Numbered from the stretch's first letter, positions 27,321 to 38,478 are shown. The stretch: DNA of 64,000 nt from Lysinibacillus pakistanensis (GCA_001312325.1 BBDJ01000008.1:62001-126000), one strand, 5' to 3'. Translations and numbers: made by a program. Notes: generated by a model from the sequence alone, not told the origin.

Positions 27321-27363
27321 AAAAACAAATTTGATAGGCGTTTTAACAGCAAAATTTTATTTT
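27321..27363 (+). promoter_or_regulatory. candidate ComK boxes upstream of comG
   Basis: AAAA-TTTTA-TTTT at 27351-27363 is a perfect AAAA-N5-TTTT box; AAAA-ACAAA-TTTG at 27321-27333 is one base off, 17 bases away, close to the 18-base spacing of one ComK site class. A TATACT -10 candidate is near 27399. ComK itself is not in the window. Confidence 0.5.
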
Positions 27364-27458
27364 GAGAAAAGGGCTTTTCTCGTGGCGTATTCGTAACTAT
27401 ACTAGGAAATATCGAATAGGGCGGTCATATTCGAATGAACTAGAAGAGAGGTGCAAAT

Positions 27459-28477
27459 GTGCAGAATTTTGAAACAGTTGTCGAACAAAAATGTGAGCAA
27501 CTTTTACTAAGGGCTTATCATTTTGGTGCATCAGATTTATTACTAGTACCTGAAATGGAACGGTATCGTCTTTATTTTCGGAAATACGATAAGCTACTTC
27601 AGGCTGGTGAGCTACCGAACGATCTAGCAGAACGAATGATTTCCTTTTATAAATTTTTAGCAGCCTTAGATATTAGTGAGCGTCGCAAACCCCAAAGCGG
27701 CTCCTTTCAGAAATCAATGGAGAAAGATCCATATGCCTTCCGGGTATCTACACTTCCCTCAGTGTTTTTAAAAGAAAGTCTGATTATCCGACTTCTTCTT
27801 CAAAACCATGCTTTTCCACTTACTTCTTTATGTTATTCCAAATTCGAAGCGAACATCTTAATGGAGCTTGTGAAACATCGACAAGGGCTCCTATGCTTCA
27901 CAGGGCAACCGGGTCTGGAAAATCAACTTCGTTATATTCACTCATTCATTATTGCTCAACAGAATTACATCGTCATGTTATCTCCTTGGAAGATCCTGTA
28001 GAAAATAATCAAGCGAATCTTCTTCAAATTCAAGTAAATGAACGAGCTGGTGTTACATATGCTGCAGGCTTAAAGGCTATTTTACGCCACTCACCTGATG
28101 TCATTATGATTGGTGAAATACGTGATAAAGAAACTGCCAAAATCGCAATAGAGGCAGCCTTAACAGGTCATCTAGTGGTAAGCACCATTCATGCTAAGGA
28201 TTCGGTCAGCTGTCTTTATCGACTAATCGACTTAGGTGTTTCTGTAGAAGAACTTCGTCAAACGGTAATAGGTATTGTTGCACAAATACTTTTCCAGTCA
28301 CCAATTATTCAGGAAGAACGTCGCGCATTGTTTGAAATATTAAGCGACGGTCATCTTCAAGAGGCCATCAAAGCAATCATGCAAAATACTACCTATGAGC
28401 TGCCGTATGATTTAACACTTGCAGGTCAAAGAGGTTTAATAGAGGGGCAAAAATATGCAACTACGAAAATACACTGA
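27459..28477 (+). CDS. comGA: competence pilus assembly ATPase ComGA
   Basis: 339 residues after repair. PilB/GspE-type secretion ATPase that energises the competence pilus. Walker A is near residues 147-156 (TGATGSGKST after repair), then the Asp box LEDPVENN, Walker B-like VIMIGEIRDKETAKIAI and the histidine box TGHLVVSTIHAKD. The break is a missing G near 27903-27905 within the Walker A codons (GGGG read as GGG), a loss rather than a gain. GTG at 27459 follows AGAGAGG. First gene of comGA-GG. Confidence 0.93.
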
Positions 28478-29532
28478 CAAGATGTTAGTTGAATACAAAA
28501 AAAGCTACAAAATGGCGGGTAAAGGAGCAAGCACATTTCTTTAGTCGATTAAGTGTGCTAATGCAAGAGGGTTATTTATTTCCTCAAGCAATTTCAATTC
28601 TCCTACCACACCATATTGAGGCACATGAAGAAATTCAGCAACGAATCGACGAAAAACTTAGGCAAGGGATAGGTGTTACAGGGATTTTGGAAACATTAAG
28701 GCTTGCAAGGCATCATTTAGTGGCGATTGCAGTTGCTGAAAAGAATGGTCATATGATTGAGGCTTTAAAAGGAGTAGCAAAGCAAATGGCTGTAAGTGAG
28801 GCAACTAAGAAAAAATTATTGAGACTTCTCTTATATCCAGTAGTACTCATTGTATTTTTGTTACTATTGTTTTTTTGTATTTCGTACGGTATTTTTTTCC
28901 AAATATAGAAAAAATGATTTCGAGTCGAACTCCTAGCAATGATCAAACAATGATTGGGCTATCAAAAATGTTCTTGCATTTCCCAGATGCTCTTGTCTTA
29001 TTAGGTATAGCTTCGATTGGTAGTATTTTGTTTTTCCAGCTCTATCTTAAACGTCAGTCAATTGCCCGTCAGCTTACAATCATCTCAAAGATCCCGTTTG
29101 TCCAAATTTATGTGCGATTATCTTTAACGAGGCAATTTGCTGCCTATTTAGGGAGTCTACTAGAAAGTGGTTTTTCATTACAGGCCAGTCTGCAAATATT
29201 GGAGGAGCAGCGATTACAGCCACTTTTGCAGCATTTGGCTCGATGTCTCAAAGAGCGCGTTGTTTTTGGAGATACTTTGACACAGGCTGTTCAATTAACA
29301 GCTGTTTGGCAGAGGGACTTCTCCATATTTGTTGAGCATGGTGAGAAAAGTGGCTATTTAGGAAAAGAGCTTTTACTCTATAGCGAATTGTTGACAGACA
29401 AGCAGGAGCAATTATTGCACCGAATACTTGCATTTGTACAGCCAACTTTTTTTTATCATCATTGCTATCTGTATCGTTGCTGCATATGTTAGTTTGCTAT
29501 TACCCATTTATCACATGATTGAACTAGTATAG
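28455..29532 (+). CDS. comGB: competence pilus platform protein ComGB
   Basis: 357 residues after repair. PilC/GspF-family polytopic membrane platform with two homologous halves, each with the motif pattern seen in FFSRLSVLMQEGYLFPQAISIL and RQFAAYLGSLLESGFSLQASL, and three membrane helices. ATG at 28455 overlaps the comGA end by 23 bases and follows GAGGGG. Four runs each carry one extra base: 28497-28503, 28870-28876, 28892-28898 and 29447-29454; the repaired C-terminus ends LLPIYHMIELV. Confidence 0.9.
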
Positions 29533-29542
29533 GAGGATTATT

Positions 29543-29884
29543 ATGAAAAAAATAAAGCGCCAAGCTGGATTCACGCTTATCGAAATGTTAATTGTACTTC
29601 TAATTATTTCCATCCTAATTTTAATCACAATCCCAAATGTGACGAAGCATTTTGCCACAATCGATGAGAAGGGCTGTAAAGCTTATATTTCTATGGTACA
29701 GGGACAGGTAGAAGCATATCGGGTGGATTTTATGGCTTATCCAACAATCGAGGATTTAGTAACAAAGGGGTATTTGAAGGAAAATGAAACGAGCTGTCCG
29801 AATAAGGAAGAAATTATGATTACAAATGAGGGCGAGGTTAAATTGGCAAATGCCTCTTTAGGATCGGACTCTAGCGGTGGATGA
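29543..29884 (+). CDS. comGC: major competence pseudopilin ComGC
   Basis: 113 residues, frame intact. Prepilin cleavage and N-methylation site KRQAG-FTLIEMLIVLLIISIL followed by the standard hydrophobic helix, then a small globular head with two cysteines (EKGCKAY, ETSCPN). Main subunit of the transformation pilus; processed by ComC, absent from this window. ATG at 29543 follows AGGAGG. Its TGA overlaps the comGD start (ATGA). Confidence 0.95.
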   Translation: MKKIKRQAGFTLIEMLIVLLIISILILITIPNVTKHFATIDEKGCKAYISMVQGQVEAYRVDFMAYPTIEDLVTKGYLKENETSCPNKEEIMITNEGEVKLANASLGSDSSGG

Positions 29885-30330
29885 ACGTGAGTAGCTTAAA
29901 AAATGATCAAGGATATACGTTGCTTGAAATGTTAATTGTGTTATTTTTTTGTGATGTGTTTAACTGCGATTGTCATGAAGTACTCATTGAAACAAGCAGA
30001 AATAAAAGAACTTGAGCGTTTTTTTTACACAAGTGCAATTGGATATTCAATATATTCAAACCTATAGTATGCATCATAGAGAATACATCTCGATGAAGTT
30101 TGAAAGCTCGACAAAACGCTATATTATCAAAAAAAGATTTTTATACTCATTTATATGACAGACCTTTTCCGAAAGGGGTTGAATTAATGCCGGCTTCGAG
30201 CTCCGTGCAAACCATTATGTATAACTATAGTGGCAATGTCATGACTGCAGGAACTGTAACATTTAAAACACCTCAAGGCATTAAAAGAGTTGTGATTACG
30301 CTTGGACGAGGGAGAGCTAGAGTTGAATGA
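29881..30330 (+). CDS. comGD: minor competence pseudopilin ComGD
   Basis: 148 residues after repair. Pseudopilin signature GYTLLEMLIVLFFVM near residue 11, then a charged helix and a beta-rich head. Extra bases are in runs 29944-29950, 30019-30026 and 30129-30135; three single deletions restore one frame. Starts in the comGC stop codon; ends overlapping comGE. ComGD is expected in the initiating tip of the pilus. Confidence 0.85.
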
Positions 30331-30640
30331 GACAGGCTATTCATTTGTAGAAACGATTTTATCCATTGGCATCCTTATGTTACTATGTGTGGCATTATTA
30401 CCAATTAGCTATTCAATGAAAACAAATTTATCTAACAAAAAGCTAGAGGTTATCGCAGCAGAGACTGCCTATGAGGGTTTAAAGCAATATTGGCATTCAC
30501 GGCAACAGGAAGGTTCAAAAACAATTGAAAATGTGGATTTTCATTGGATATTTGAGGGACAAGAAATATGTGTAACCTTTCAAAATACACGTGAAATACG
30601 TGAAAAATGTATACAGCTGACAGGTGAAGTCAATGAATGA
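30323..30640 (+). CDS. comGE: minor competence pseudopilin ComGE
   Basis: 105 residues, frame intact. TTG at 30323, 8 bases after GAGGGAG, overlaps the comGD stop. N-terminus NETGYSFVETILSIGILMLL shows the pseudopilin motif with F/V in place of the usual TL, and a short basic head with two cysteines. Ordering within comG supports ComGE rather than another pilin. Confidence 0.8.
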   Translation: MNETGYSFVETILSIGILMLLCVALLPISYSMKTNLSNKKLEVIAAETAYEGLKQYWHSRQQEGSKTIENVDFHWIFEGQEICVTFQNTREIREKCIQLTGEVNE

Positions 30641-31059
30641 GAAAGGGTATACATTGCTTGAAGCTTTATTTCAATTAGTCGTGTTTGTACTAGTTATGCA
30701 GCTTGTTGTGTTAATTATGCTTTGGTATGCCGAGATGAAAACGACAGTATTATCTGATGAACAATCAAAGTGGGAGCTATTTGTGTACGATTTAAATAGT
30801 TATTTTGAAAATATTACTTTTTTTTACGATTCGACAGAACCAAAAGAGAATAACCTTTGAATCGGGGAATACGATTCATAATATTGATTGTTATAATAAT
30901 TTAATTCGTGACCAAGTAAATGGTGGGCATGTACCGATGTTAATTGGTATTAATAAATGCCAATTTCAATATGAAAATAATAGGGTTACTGTAGCTGTTG
31001 AATTTCCAAGTGGTATCCAAAAGGAGCGAACCTTCTATGTACCAATTATTGAAAAATGA
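30633..31059 (+). CDS. comGF: minor competence pseudopilin ComGF
   Basis: 141 residues after repair. ATG at 30633 overlaps comGE and follows AGGTGA. N-terminus NEKGYTLLEALFQLVVFVLV is a pseudopilin transmembrane segment; the head carries CYNNLI and KCQFQYENNRV as in the ComGF family. One extra base in the T run 30818-30825. Confidence 0.85.
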
Positions 31060-31239
31060 CAGAGGGGCTATTTTTTTTAATCGCAATTGCATTATTATTT
31101 TTTTGTAACTACTTTTGTTCTTACGTATTGTACGTCTTATGAAATTCAGTATCGAACATATGATTCGCTTGAAAAAATGAATGTTCGCGCTACGATAAAT
31201 TTATTAGGACAAATTTTGTCAGACAGTGTAGAATCGTAG
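31037..31239 (+). CDS. comGG: ComGG-like last pseudopilin of the operon
   Basis: 66 residues after repair, short for ComGG (B. subtilis about 124). ATG at 31037 lies within the comGF end, 10 bases after AAGGAG. NDRGAIFFLIAIALLFFV is a hydrophobic N-terminus, followed by a soluble tail. Two runs, 31071-31078 and 31098-31104, each need one base removed. Identified mainly by position and the hydrophobic start; sequence similarity is weak. Confidence 0.65.
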
Positions 31240-31258
31240 TTATAAGAAGGTGATTCGA

Positions 31259-31771
31259 ATGCGAAAAATATATTTAGTTGGCTTTATGGGCTGCGGGAAA
31301 AGTGCGTTAGGAAGACGTTTAAGCTATTTGTTAAAGATGCCCTATTATGATATGGATCATGAAATTGTGAGACAGCAGGGTATGACAATTCCTCAGATTT
31401 TTGAAAAATACGGAGAGGCACGGTTTCGGGAAATAGAAACAGAATTTTTGAAAATTTCCGTGATGAAGCTTGTATTATTTCAACTGGTGGTGGCGTTGCG
31501 TCAATGCTGAAAACAGGAAAATAATGAGACGCAGTGGACTCGTGTTTTTTTAGATGCGACATTCGAAGATATTTATAAGCGAATACAGCATGATCAAAAC
31601 CGACCGATTGTGCAAAGCTCAACGAAAGAAGAGCTAGAGAAGCTGTATCATTACAGAAGGAAATTTTACCGTGATGCAGGACATATTCAAGTGTTAACAG
31701 AGGGCAGAACCATCCGTCAAATTCTTGAGTATTTAGTATTCCAAGTTAAAAGGCTAAAAGGCGAACGATAA
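31259..31771 (+). CDS. aroK: shikimate kinase
   Basis: 170 residues after repair. Phosphorylates shikimate in the aromatic pathway. P-loop GCGKSALG near residue 10, shikimate-binding DMDHEI near 33 and RFREIETEF near 57, GGGVAS near 80. Two breaks lie outside long runs: one A missing near 31449 (LKNFRDEACIISTGGG) and one extra A in GGAAAATAAT near 31517-31521; the 7-T run at 31544-31550 is correctly in frame. ATG at 31259 is favoured by AAGGTGA. It sits between comG and the gcv riboswitch. Confidence 0.9.
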
Positions 31772-31919
31772 TTAGTGAAAATAACTACAACATTCGTTAT
31801 TTATTATAATTTAAAAAAATGTTTGCCTTTTCAATATATTTAATGTTAGGATATAGACAAATAAGTAACTAAATGTTCATTGAATACTAAATAGTACCAA
31901 GATGAATCTTGGGCGGATG

Positions 31920-32160
31920 ATTGTGCGGGGAGAGCGCGTAGAGACGCCGCCGAAGGAGCAAGTAGCAAAGGGCTATGAATCTCTCAGGTAAAAGGACTCG
32001 TACAAGACGCAACTCTGGAGAGAGCTGTAGTATAACAATAACAGCCACCAAAGGGGAAAGCCGGCTGATTGGCAAAGAGACAATGCGAGCCAGTCTGGTG
32101 TAACTTTCAGGTGCAAGGACAGAGAATCCCGAAAAAGGGGTTCGTCTGTCTTTTTTTTAT
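31920..32160 (+). promoter_or_regulatory. tandem glycine riboswitch (gcvT leader)
   Basis: Two aptamers are recognisable: first with GGGGAGAG, CGCCGAAGGAGCAAG and TCTCAGGTAAAAGGAC, second with CTGGAGAGAG, CACCAAAGGGGAAAGCC and TTCAGGTGCAAGGAC. They end in GACAGA/TCTGTC flanking a CCC/GGGG inner stem and a T run (32119-32159), the expression-platform terminator. Glycine binding should permit gcv transcription, as for B. subtilis gcvT. Confidence 0.95.
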
Positions 32161-32253
32161 GTCTTTATACGACAAGTATAGACCGTATTTATACAAGAAG
32201 CAGACGAACTACTACTAAGTAGAATGTAACTAACAATAAGGGGGCAAAAATGA

Positions 32254-33358
32254 ATGGCGAGTGAATTAAAACGTACACCTCTATTTGAAGAATACGCAAA
32301 ATATGGTGCTAAAACAGTTGACTTTGGTGGATGGGAATTACCAGTTCAATTCTCTTCTATTAAAGAAGAACACGATGCAGTGCGTAATCGTGCAGGCTTA
32401 TTTGATGTATCACATATGGGGGAAATTTTAGTAACAGGACCCGAAGCATTAGATTTTTTTACAAAATCTTCTGTCCAATGATATTTCGAAAATTGCAGTA
32501 GGTCAAGCGCAATACAACGCAATGTGCTATGAAGATGGTGGTGTTGTCGATGATTTATTAACGTATAAATTAGCAGACAATCACTATTTATTATGCGTCA
32601 ATGCCGCAAATATTGAAAAAGATTATGATTGGATGATGGAGAATCAACATCAATATGATGTGACGATTGACAATCAATCAGATGCCTATGCACAAATTGC
32701 TTTACAAGGGCCATTAGCAGAAGAGGTTCTTCAATCTTTAACAACGACTGATATTAGTGCCATTAAATATTTCCGCTTCCAAGAGGATATAGAGGTTGCA
32801 GGACATAAAGCATTAGTTTCTCGTAGCGGTTATACGGGAGAAGATGGCTTTGAATTGTATGGTGCTCCAGAAGATATTAAAGCTTTATGGGGTAAAATTT
32901 TAGAGGCTGGTCAAGACAAAGGTGTTGTTCCTGCAGGTCTAGGCTGTCGTGATACACTTCGTTTCGAAGCGGGTCTCCCACTATACGGACAAGAGCTATC
33001 AGCAACGATTTCGCCACTAGAGGCTGGTATTGGCTTTGCTGTGAAATTGAATAAAGAGGACTTTATCGGTCATGATGCATTAGTAGCTCAGAAGGAAAAT
33101 GGTCTTCCACGCAAACTGGTAGGAATTGAAATGATTGATAAAGGAATTCCGCGTCATGGTTACAAGGTATTTAAGGATGGTCAGGAAATCGGTGAAGTGA
33201 CAACTGGTACACAGCTTCCTTCTTCTAAACGTAATGTTGGTCACGCATTAATTGACAGTCAATTCGCAACAATCGGAACTGAGCTAGAAATTGAAATCCG
33301 TGGAAAGCACTTAAAAGTAATAACAGTTGAAACACCGTTTTACAAACGTTCAAAATAA
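32254..33358 (+). CDS. gcvT: glycine cleavage system T protein (aminomethyltransferase)
   Basis: 367 residues after repair. T protein releases ammonia from aminomethyl-lipoyl H protein and passes the one-carbon unit to tetrahydrofolate. Landmarks: [23 protein letters not shown] near residue 50, [11 protein letters not shown] near 190 and [18 protein letters not shown] near 227. One extra T in the run 32454-32460 (repaired [13 protein letters not shown]). ATG at 32254 follows AAGGGGG. First gene of the riboswitch-controlled operon. Confidence 0.96.
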
Positions 33359-33383
33359 TAGTTGAAAAGAGGGACCTACATTT

Positions 33384-34731
33384 ATGAAACATCGTTATTT
33401 ACCAATGACGGAACAAGATCAAAAAGAAATGTTAGACGTAATCGGTGTATCCTCAGTTGATGAGTTATTTGAGGATATCCCTGAGAAAGTCCGTTTTAAA
33501 AGGCCTTTATGACATCAAGGAAGCAAAATCAGAATCGGCTTTATTAAAAGAATTAACAGCTCTAGCTGCCAAAAATAAGGATACAAATGCCAATGTATCA
33601 TTTTTAGGTGCAGGTGTATACAACCACTATAAACCAGTAATCGTGGATCATGTCATTTCTCGTTCAGAGTTCTATACAGCTTATACACCATATCAACCAG
33701 AGATTTCACAAGGGGAACTACAAGCAATTTTTGAATTCCAAACGATGATTGCTGAGCTAACTGGTATGGATCTCGCTAACTCTTCTATGTATGACGGTGG
33801 TACGGCATTAGCAGAGGCGGGTATGCTGGCAGCTGGTCATACACGTCGTAAGAAAATTTTAGTGTCTGAAACAGTGCATCCAGAATACCGCGATGTTGTG
33901 GCTACATATGCCTACGGTCAATCGATTGATATCGTGACTGTTCCACAGAAAAATGGTGTAACAGATATTGACGCATTAAAAGAGTTAATTGATGACAACA
34001 CAGCAGCTGTTATTGCACAATATCCAAACTTCTTTGGTCAAGTGGAGGACATTCAAGTAATTGGAGATATTGCACATGAAGCAAAAAGCTTATTTGTCGT
34101 GTCTTCTAACCCACTTGCATTAGGTATTTTAACACCTCCTGGTAAGCTTGGAGCTGATATTTGTGTAGGTGATGCACAAGTTTTCGGAATTTCTGAAGCA
34201 TTCGGTGGTCCACACTGTGGTTTCTTTGCGGTAACGAATAAATTAATGCGTAAAGTTCCAGGTCGTCTGATTGGTGAAACAGTGGATGGCGAAGGTCGTC
34301 GTGGCTATGTATTAACATTACAAGCGCGTGAACAACATATCCGTCGTGATAAAGCAACATCTAATATTTGCTCAAACCAAGCACTTCTTGCACTTGCAGC
34401 TTCTGTAGCTATGACAGCTCTAGGTAAACAAGGTATTCGTGAAATGGCTATGCAAAATATCGCGAAAACACGTTATGCGAAAAATGCCTTTGAAGCAGCA
34501 GGCTTTACAGTAGCATTCCAAGGTGCACACTTTAACGAAATCGTTGTGAAAACGAATAAGTGTGTGAAAGAAATCAACAAAGGCTTAATCGAAAAGGGTA
34601 TTATCGGTGGATATCCTTTAGGTCAAAATTATGACTCTCTTAAACATCATGTGCTGATTGCCGTTACGGAATTACGCACAAAAGAAGAAATTGATGCACT
34701 TGTTGCAGAAATGGGGGCTCTTCATGCATAA
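33384..34731 (+). CDS. gcvPA: glycine dehydrogenase (decarboxylating) subunit 1
   Basis: 448 residues after repair. N-terminal half-enzyme of the PLP-dependent P protein. Motifs: SFLGAGVYNHY, YTPYQPEISQGELQAIFEFQ (near residue 96) and REQHIRRDKATSNICSNQAL near 310. A single extra base near 33493-33503 (TTTTAAAAGG) breaks the frame after EKVRF. ATG at 33384 follows AGAGGG. Overlaps gcvPB by 8 bases, so the two P subunits are co-translated. The H protein gene is elsewhere. Confidence 0.95.
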
Positions 34732-36185
34732 CGAAAATCAATCACTCATTTTGAAATTTCAAAGAAGGTCGCGTTGGCTATAGCTTAGAAGCACTGGATG
34801 TACCTGAGGTTGACCTAGCCGATTTATTACCAGCAAACCTAGTACGTGCTGAGGCTGCAGAATTACCTGAAGTATCTGAGCTTGATATTATGCGTCACTA
34901 TACAGCACTTTCTCGTCGTAACCACGGGGTAGACTCTGGCTTCTACCCACTTGGCTCTTGTACGATGAAATATAATCCGAAAATTAACGAAGCAGTTGCA
35001 CGTCTTTCAGGCTTTGCCAATGTTCACCCATTACAGGATGAGTCAACAGCACAAGGTGCAATGGAGCTGCTCTATGATTTACAAACTTCTTTAGTAGAGA
35101 TTACAGGAATGGATGAAGTAACATTACAACCTGCAGCAGGTGCTCATGGTGAATGGACAGCATTAATGATGATTCGTGCGTTCCATGAAGCAAATGGTGA
35201 GGGGCATCGTAATAAAGTGATTGTTCCTGACTCAGCTCATGGTACAAATCCAGCATCAGCAACAGTTGCAGGCTTTGAAACAATCACTGTTAAATCTGAT
35301 GAGAATGGTCTAGTAGATATTGAAGATCTTCGCAAAGTAGTAGGTCCTGACACAGCTGCATTAATGCTAACAAACCCTAATACACTAGGTCTATTTGAAG
35401 AGAATATTATCGAAATGGCAGAGCTTATCCACTCTGTAGGCGGTAAAGTGTACTATGATGGTGCTAACTTAAATGCCGTTATGAGTAAAGCACGACCAGG
35501 CGATATGGGCTTCGACTGCGTACATTTAAATCTGCACAAAACTTTCACAGGTCCACATGGTGGCGGTGGTCCAGGTTCAGGTCCAGTAGGTGTAAAAGCA
35601 GATTTAATTCCATTCCTACCAAAACCGGTACTAGTGAGAACAGAAGATGGAACATTCCACTTTGATTACGATCGTCCACAATCAATCGGACGTGTGAAAC
35701 CTTACTATGGTAACTTTGGTATTAACGTACGTGCATATACTTATATCCGTACAATGGGTCCAGATGGCTTAAAAGCTGTAACAGAATACGCTGTGCTAAA
35801 CGCAAACTATATGATGCGTCGATTAGAACCATTCTACGATCTACCATATAACCGCCATTGTAAACATGAATTTGTTTTATCTGGTCGTCGTCAAAAGAAA
35901 CTTGGCGTACGTACATTAGATATCGCAAAACGTCTGTTAGACTTTGGCTACCATCCACCAACAACATACTTCCCATTAAATGTGGAAGAGGCGTTAATGA
36001 TTGAACCAACAGAAACAGAATCAAAAGAAACGTTAGATGCATTCTGCGATGTGATGATTCAAATTGCAAAAGAAGCAGAAGAAAATCCATCCATCGTTCA
36101 AGAAGCACCACATACAACAGTCGTATCTCGTCTTGACGAAACACGCGCTGCTCGTACACCAGTGCTTCGTTATCAAAAAGCATAG
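34724..36185 (+). CDS. gcvPB: glycine dehydrogenase (decarboxylating) subunit 2
   Basis: 486 residues after repair. C-terminal P-protein subunit carrying the PLP lysine in [18 protein letters not shown] near residue 274; [17 protein letters not shown] near 68 and HGTNPASA near 170 are also conserved. The ATG at 34724 is inside gcvPA. One net extra base lies within 34748-34764, between MHNENQSLI and [12 protein letters not shown]. Ends the operon at a strong terminator. In B. subtilis the next gene is yqhL; here about 26 kb of accessory DNA intervenes. Confidence 0.95.
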
Positions 36186-36192
36186 AACTACA

Positions 36193-36233
36193 AGCGTCCA
36201 ATGAGTGTTCATACTTATTGGACGCTTTTTTTG
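36193..36233 (+). terminator. terminator of the gcv operon
   Basis: GCGTCCAAT pairs with ATTGGACGC and is followed by seven T. Confidence 0.9.
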
Positions 36234-36242
36234 GCTTCTAGC

Positions 36243-36347
36243 GGATAGAACAGTTAGAGTGGTGGATAGAATGAGCAAAGTGATGGATAGGAGAGAGAAA
36301 GTGGCAGATAAAATGAATAGAGTGACGGATAGAAGAGGCAGATCTTA
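36243..36347 (+). repeat. 21-bp tandem array (5 units)
   Basis: Units of exactly 21 bases begin at 36243, 36264, 36285, 36306 and 36327, with consensus GGATAGAA-N5-ARAGTGRY (the fourth starts AGATAAAA). Same unit as 6832-6915. Placed right after the gcv terminator, at the left edge of the accessory region. Confidence 0.8.
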
Positions 36348-36420
36348 CTGGATAAGTTTTCTTAATATATGGAGCAAGGTTTCTCACAACATTTGGGGAA
36401 CATTCCGATAATGAAGCATA

Positions 36421-36456
36421 AAAAAGAGCAAGAATTACTTGCTCTTGTCTTTTATA
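36421..36456 (-). terminator. terminator of the DUF418 gene
   Basis: AAAAGAGCAAG pairs with CTTGCTCTT across AATTA, overlapping the last codons; on the minus strand a TTTTTTA tail follows. Confidence 0.75.
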
Positions 36457-37666
36457 CCTAAATAAGTAAATGACCTCCAAATATACTCTAATGGTCCGAA
36501 GCGGAATTTGGATAACCATAGCTTACTAAGTATTATTTGTAATACAAAAATAACAATGGCAATTAAGATAGCTGTCGTTAAGTGTAGTTTTCCGTAAACA
36601 CCAAACGCAAATGGTCCAAATAAAAACGTACAAATAACGGATTGACTGATATAGTTTGTAAAGGCCATTCTTCCAGGGTATGCGAGCCATTGCAATACTT
36701 TCTTTCCCTGTAACGTTTGATAAATGAAAAGGAGGCTAATGGCATAAAAGATAGTAAGAAGTGGTGAACTCATATATTGAATCAATGGTGTGGCTGATGG
36801 ATTATCTAAAACGAAGGGAAGTATCCAACTCAGTGTTCCACCCAAAATTAGAGTGATGAGCCACGTAATGAAAAAGCCTTTTCGTAACTCTTGAAAACGA
36901 TGAATCCATTTTTTTCTTTGCAACTGCTGCCCCAAATAAGAACATTAGTAAGAAGGGTAGATTTGTGAATATATACAATAGAGGGTTACCTAAATAAAGG
37001 ACGTAGAGCCCATTACGCATTGTATAAAAGAATCTTTCCATTAAATTTGCATCGAGTAATTCTTGAATAGTCCCGTTTTGATGGGCATCTATCGTAGCTT
37101 GCATAAGCTGACGATTATCCTCTGACATCGTCATGGTCATCGTTGGATCAGTGGAAAGAGCACCCAGTGTTAAAAGCCCAAAAAGCAAGCTATATAAAGC
37201 AACACTGATGATTAGCATAGCATTTGGCTTTAACTTATGCATTAGAAGTAGTAACAATCCTAAAATCGCATAGTCTGTTAAAATGTCCCCAAACCAAATG
37301 AAATAGGCGTGGATACAGCCGAAGATAAATAAGGCAATAAGTCGTCGACTATAAATGCTCCAGAAATTTAATTGTTTTGCAACGGTTCTTTCGTGCATAA
37401 TTACCATTCCAAAGCCGAATAGCATGGAAAAAAAGCATTACAAACTTACCATCGATAAACATAGCAAGTAAATCCTTCACTAAATAATCTGCCTGGTTCC
37501 AAAAAGAGGTCCATTCATTGTTAAAGCTTGGATCTTCCTGCATGTAAACTGGGTAAAGAAACCAAACAATATTCGCAAGTATGATTCCTAGTAAGGCGAA
37601 CCCTCTTAAAATATCAAGTGCTTCTATCCGCTCTTTGGCAGATATAGGAGAAAGCTTTTGTTTCAT
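36435..37666 (-). CDS. DUF418 family membrane protein
   Basis: 409 residues after repair. Opening ERIEALDILRGFALLGIILAN (near residue 12), about ten membrane segments, and a C-terminal DUF418 block (YPGRMAFTNYISQSVICTF then GPLEYIWRSFTYLG) typical of the YeiB/YxaH-type acyltransferase-like family. ATG at 37666, 9 bases after AAAGG, is preferred to ATG at 37672. Extra bases in runs 37438-37444 and 36909-36915. It is divergent from a TetR gene and its promoter region holds the likely TetR operator, so it may be a target. Substrate unknown. Confidence 0.75.
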
Positions 37667-37789
37667 TTCCATCCATCCTTTTGTTGTAATTTGATTTTTT
37701 ATCTATTTAGTGACTTTAAATCCTATTTATCAGGATTTTATAAGGAAGAAATGATTTGGTTCAAAATTTTTTTTAAGTCAACAGATTTA

Positions 37790-37840
37790 TTGACAAATAG
37801 ATGACGAATAATTAATTTAATAGTGAATGAATTATTCATT
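37790..37840 (+). promoter_or_regulatory. tetR-family promoter with palindromic operator
   Basis: TTGACA at 37790-37795 and TAATTT at 37813-37818 with a 17-base spacer; a perfect palindrome AATGAAT-T-ATTCATT at 37826-37840 covers the expected transcription start. Autorepression by the TetR protein is the simplest reading. Confidence 0.6.
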
Positions 37841-37858
37841 ATTGAGAGGGCGTTTATA

Positions 37859-38470
37859 TTGCAAGCAAAAAAAGGATGAAGTGAAGAATGAAATTGAGTC
37901 TGCTGCACTCAAGCTGTTTTTTTAAAAAGGGCTATATAGATGCTAAAATGAGCGATATAGCAAAGGAGATTAATATCTCAGTCGGAAATATTTATACCTA
38001 TTTTAAAAATAAAAAGGAACTGTTTTATGCTGTTGTCTCACCAACACTAGTGGATTATTTAAAGAATGTTTTAGTGGAAAGCATACATCTCTATAATCAG
38101 GCTTATTTTGATGGTACTAAAATTGCTGAAAACGCTGCATTGTTAGAAGAACAAATGAATGCCTTAACCAAATATCGTATGCAGATTGTTATTATTTTTG
38201 AGCGAAACAAAGGAACAATCTATCAAAATTCTAAAAATGAGCTAATTGATTTAATGCTTGAAACGAAAAGACCCTATTTAAAAAAATAACTATAAGAGCT
38301 ATGAAATCAGTAGTGAGGAAAATATAATTTTGTTAGATATTATCTCGAATAATGTAATAGATATGCTGTTAGATTTATTAAAACGGGAACTAAGTGAAGA
38401 TAGTCGTAAACGAATTTTTGAGGCATTGACTATCTATCGATTATATGGCATGAAAAATTTAAATGAATAG
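37859..38470 (+). CDS. TetR family transcriptional regulator
   Basis: 202 residues after repair. N-terminal helix-turn-helix: LFFKKGYIDAKMSDIAKEI then NISVGNIYTYFKNKKELFYAV, ending in the diagnostic YxYFxxKxEL motif near residue 50. The C-terminal ligand domain is divergent. TTG at 37859 follows GAGAGGG. Extra bases in runs 37867-37873, 37917-37923 and 38280-38286; the last restores a tail ending IYRLYGMKNLNE. Probably regulates itself, the divergent DUF418 gene and perhaps the amidohydrolase downstream. Confidence 0.85.
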
Positions 38471-38478
38471 TTTAAAAA

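Noticed and set aside
27450..31240. Programmed ribosomal frameshifting in comG genes
   Set aside because: Breaks occur in almost every long A/T run across unrelated genes and lack slippery-site/stimulator signals, so base-calling error is simpler.
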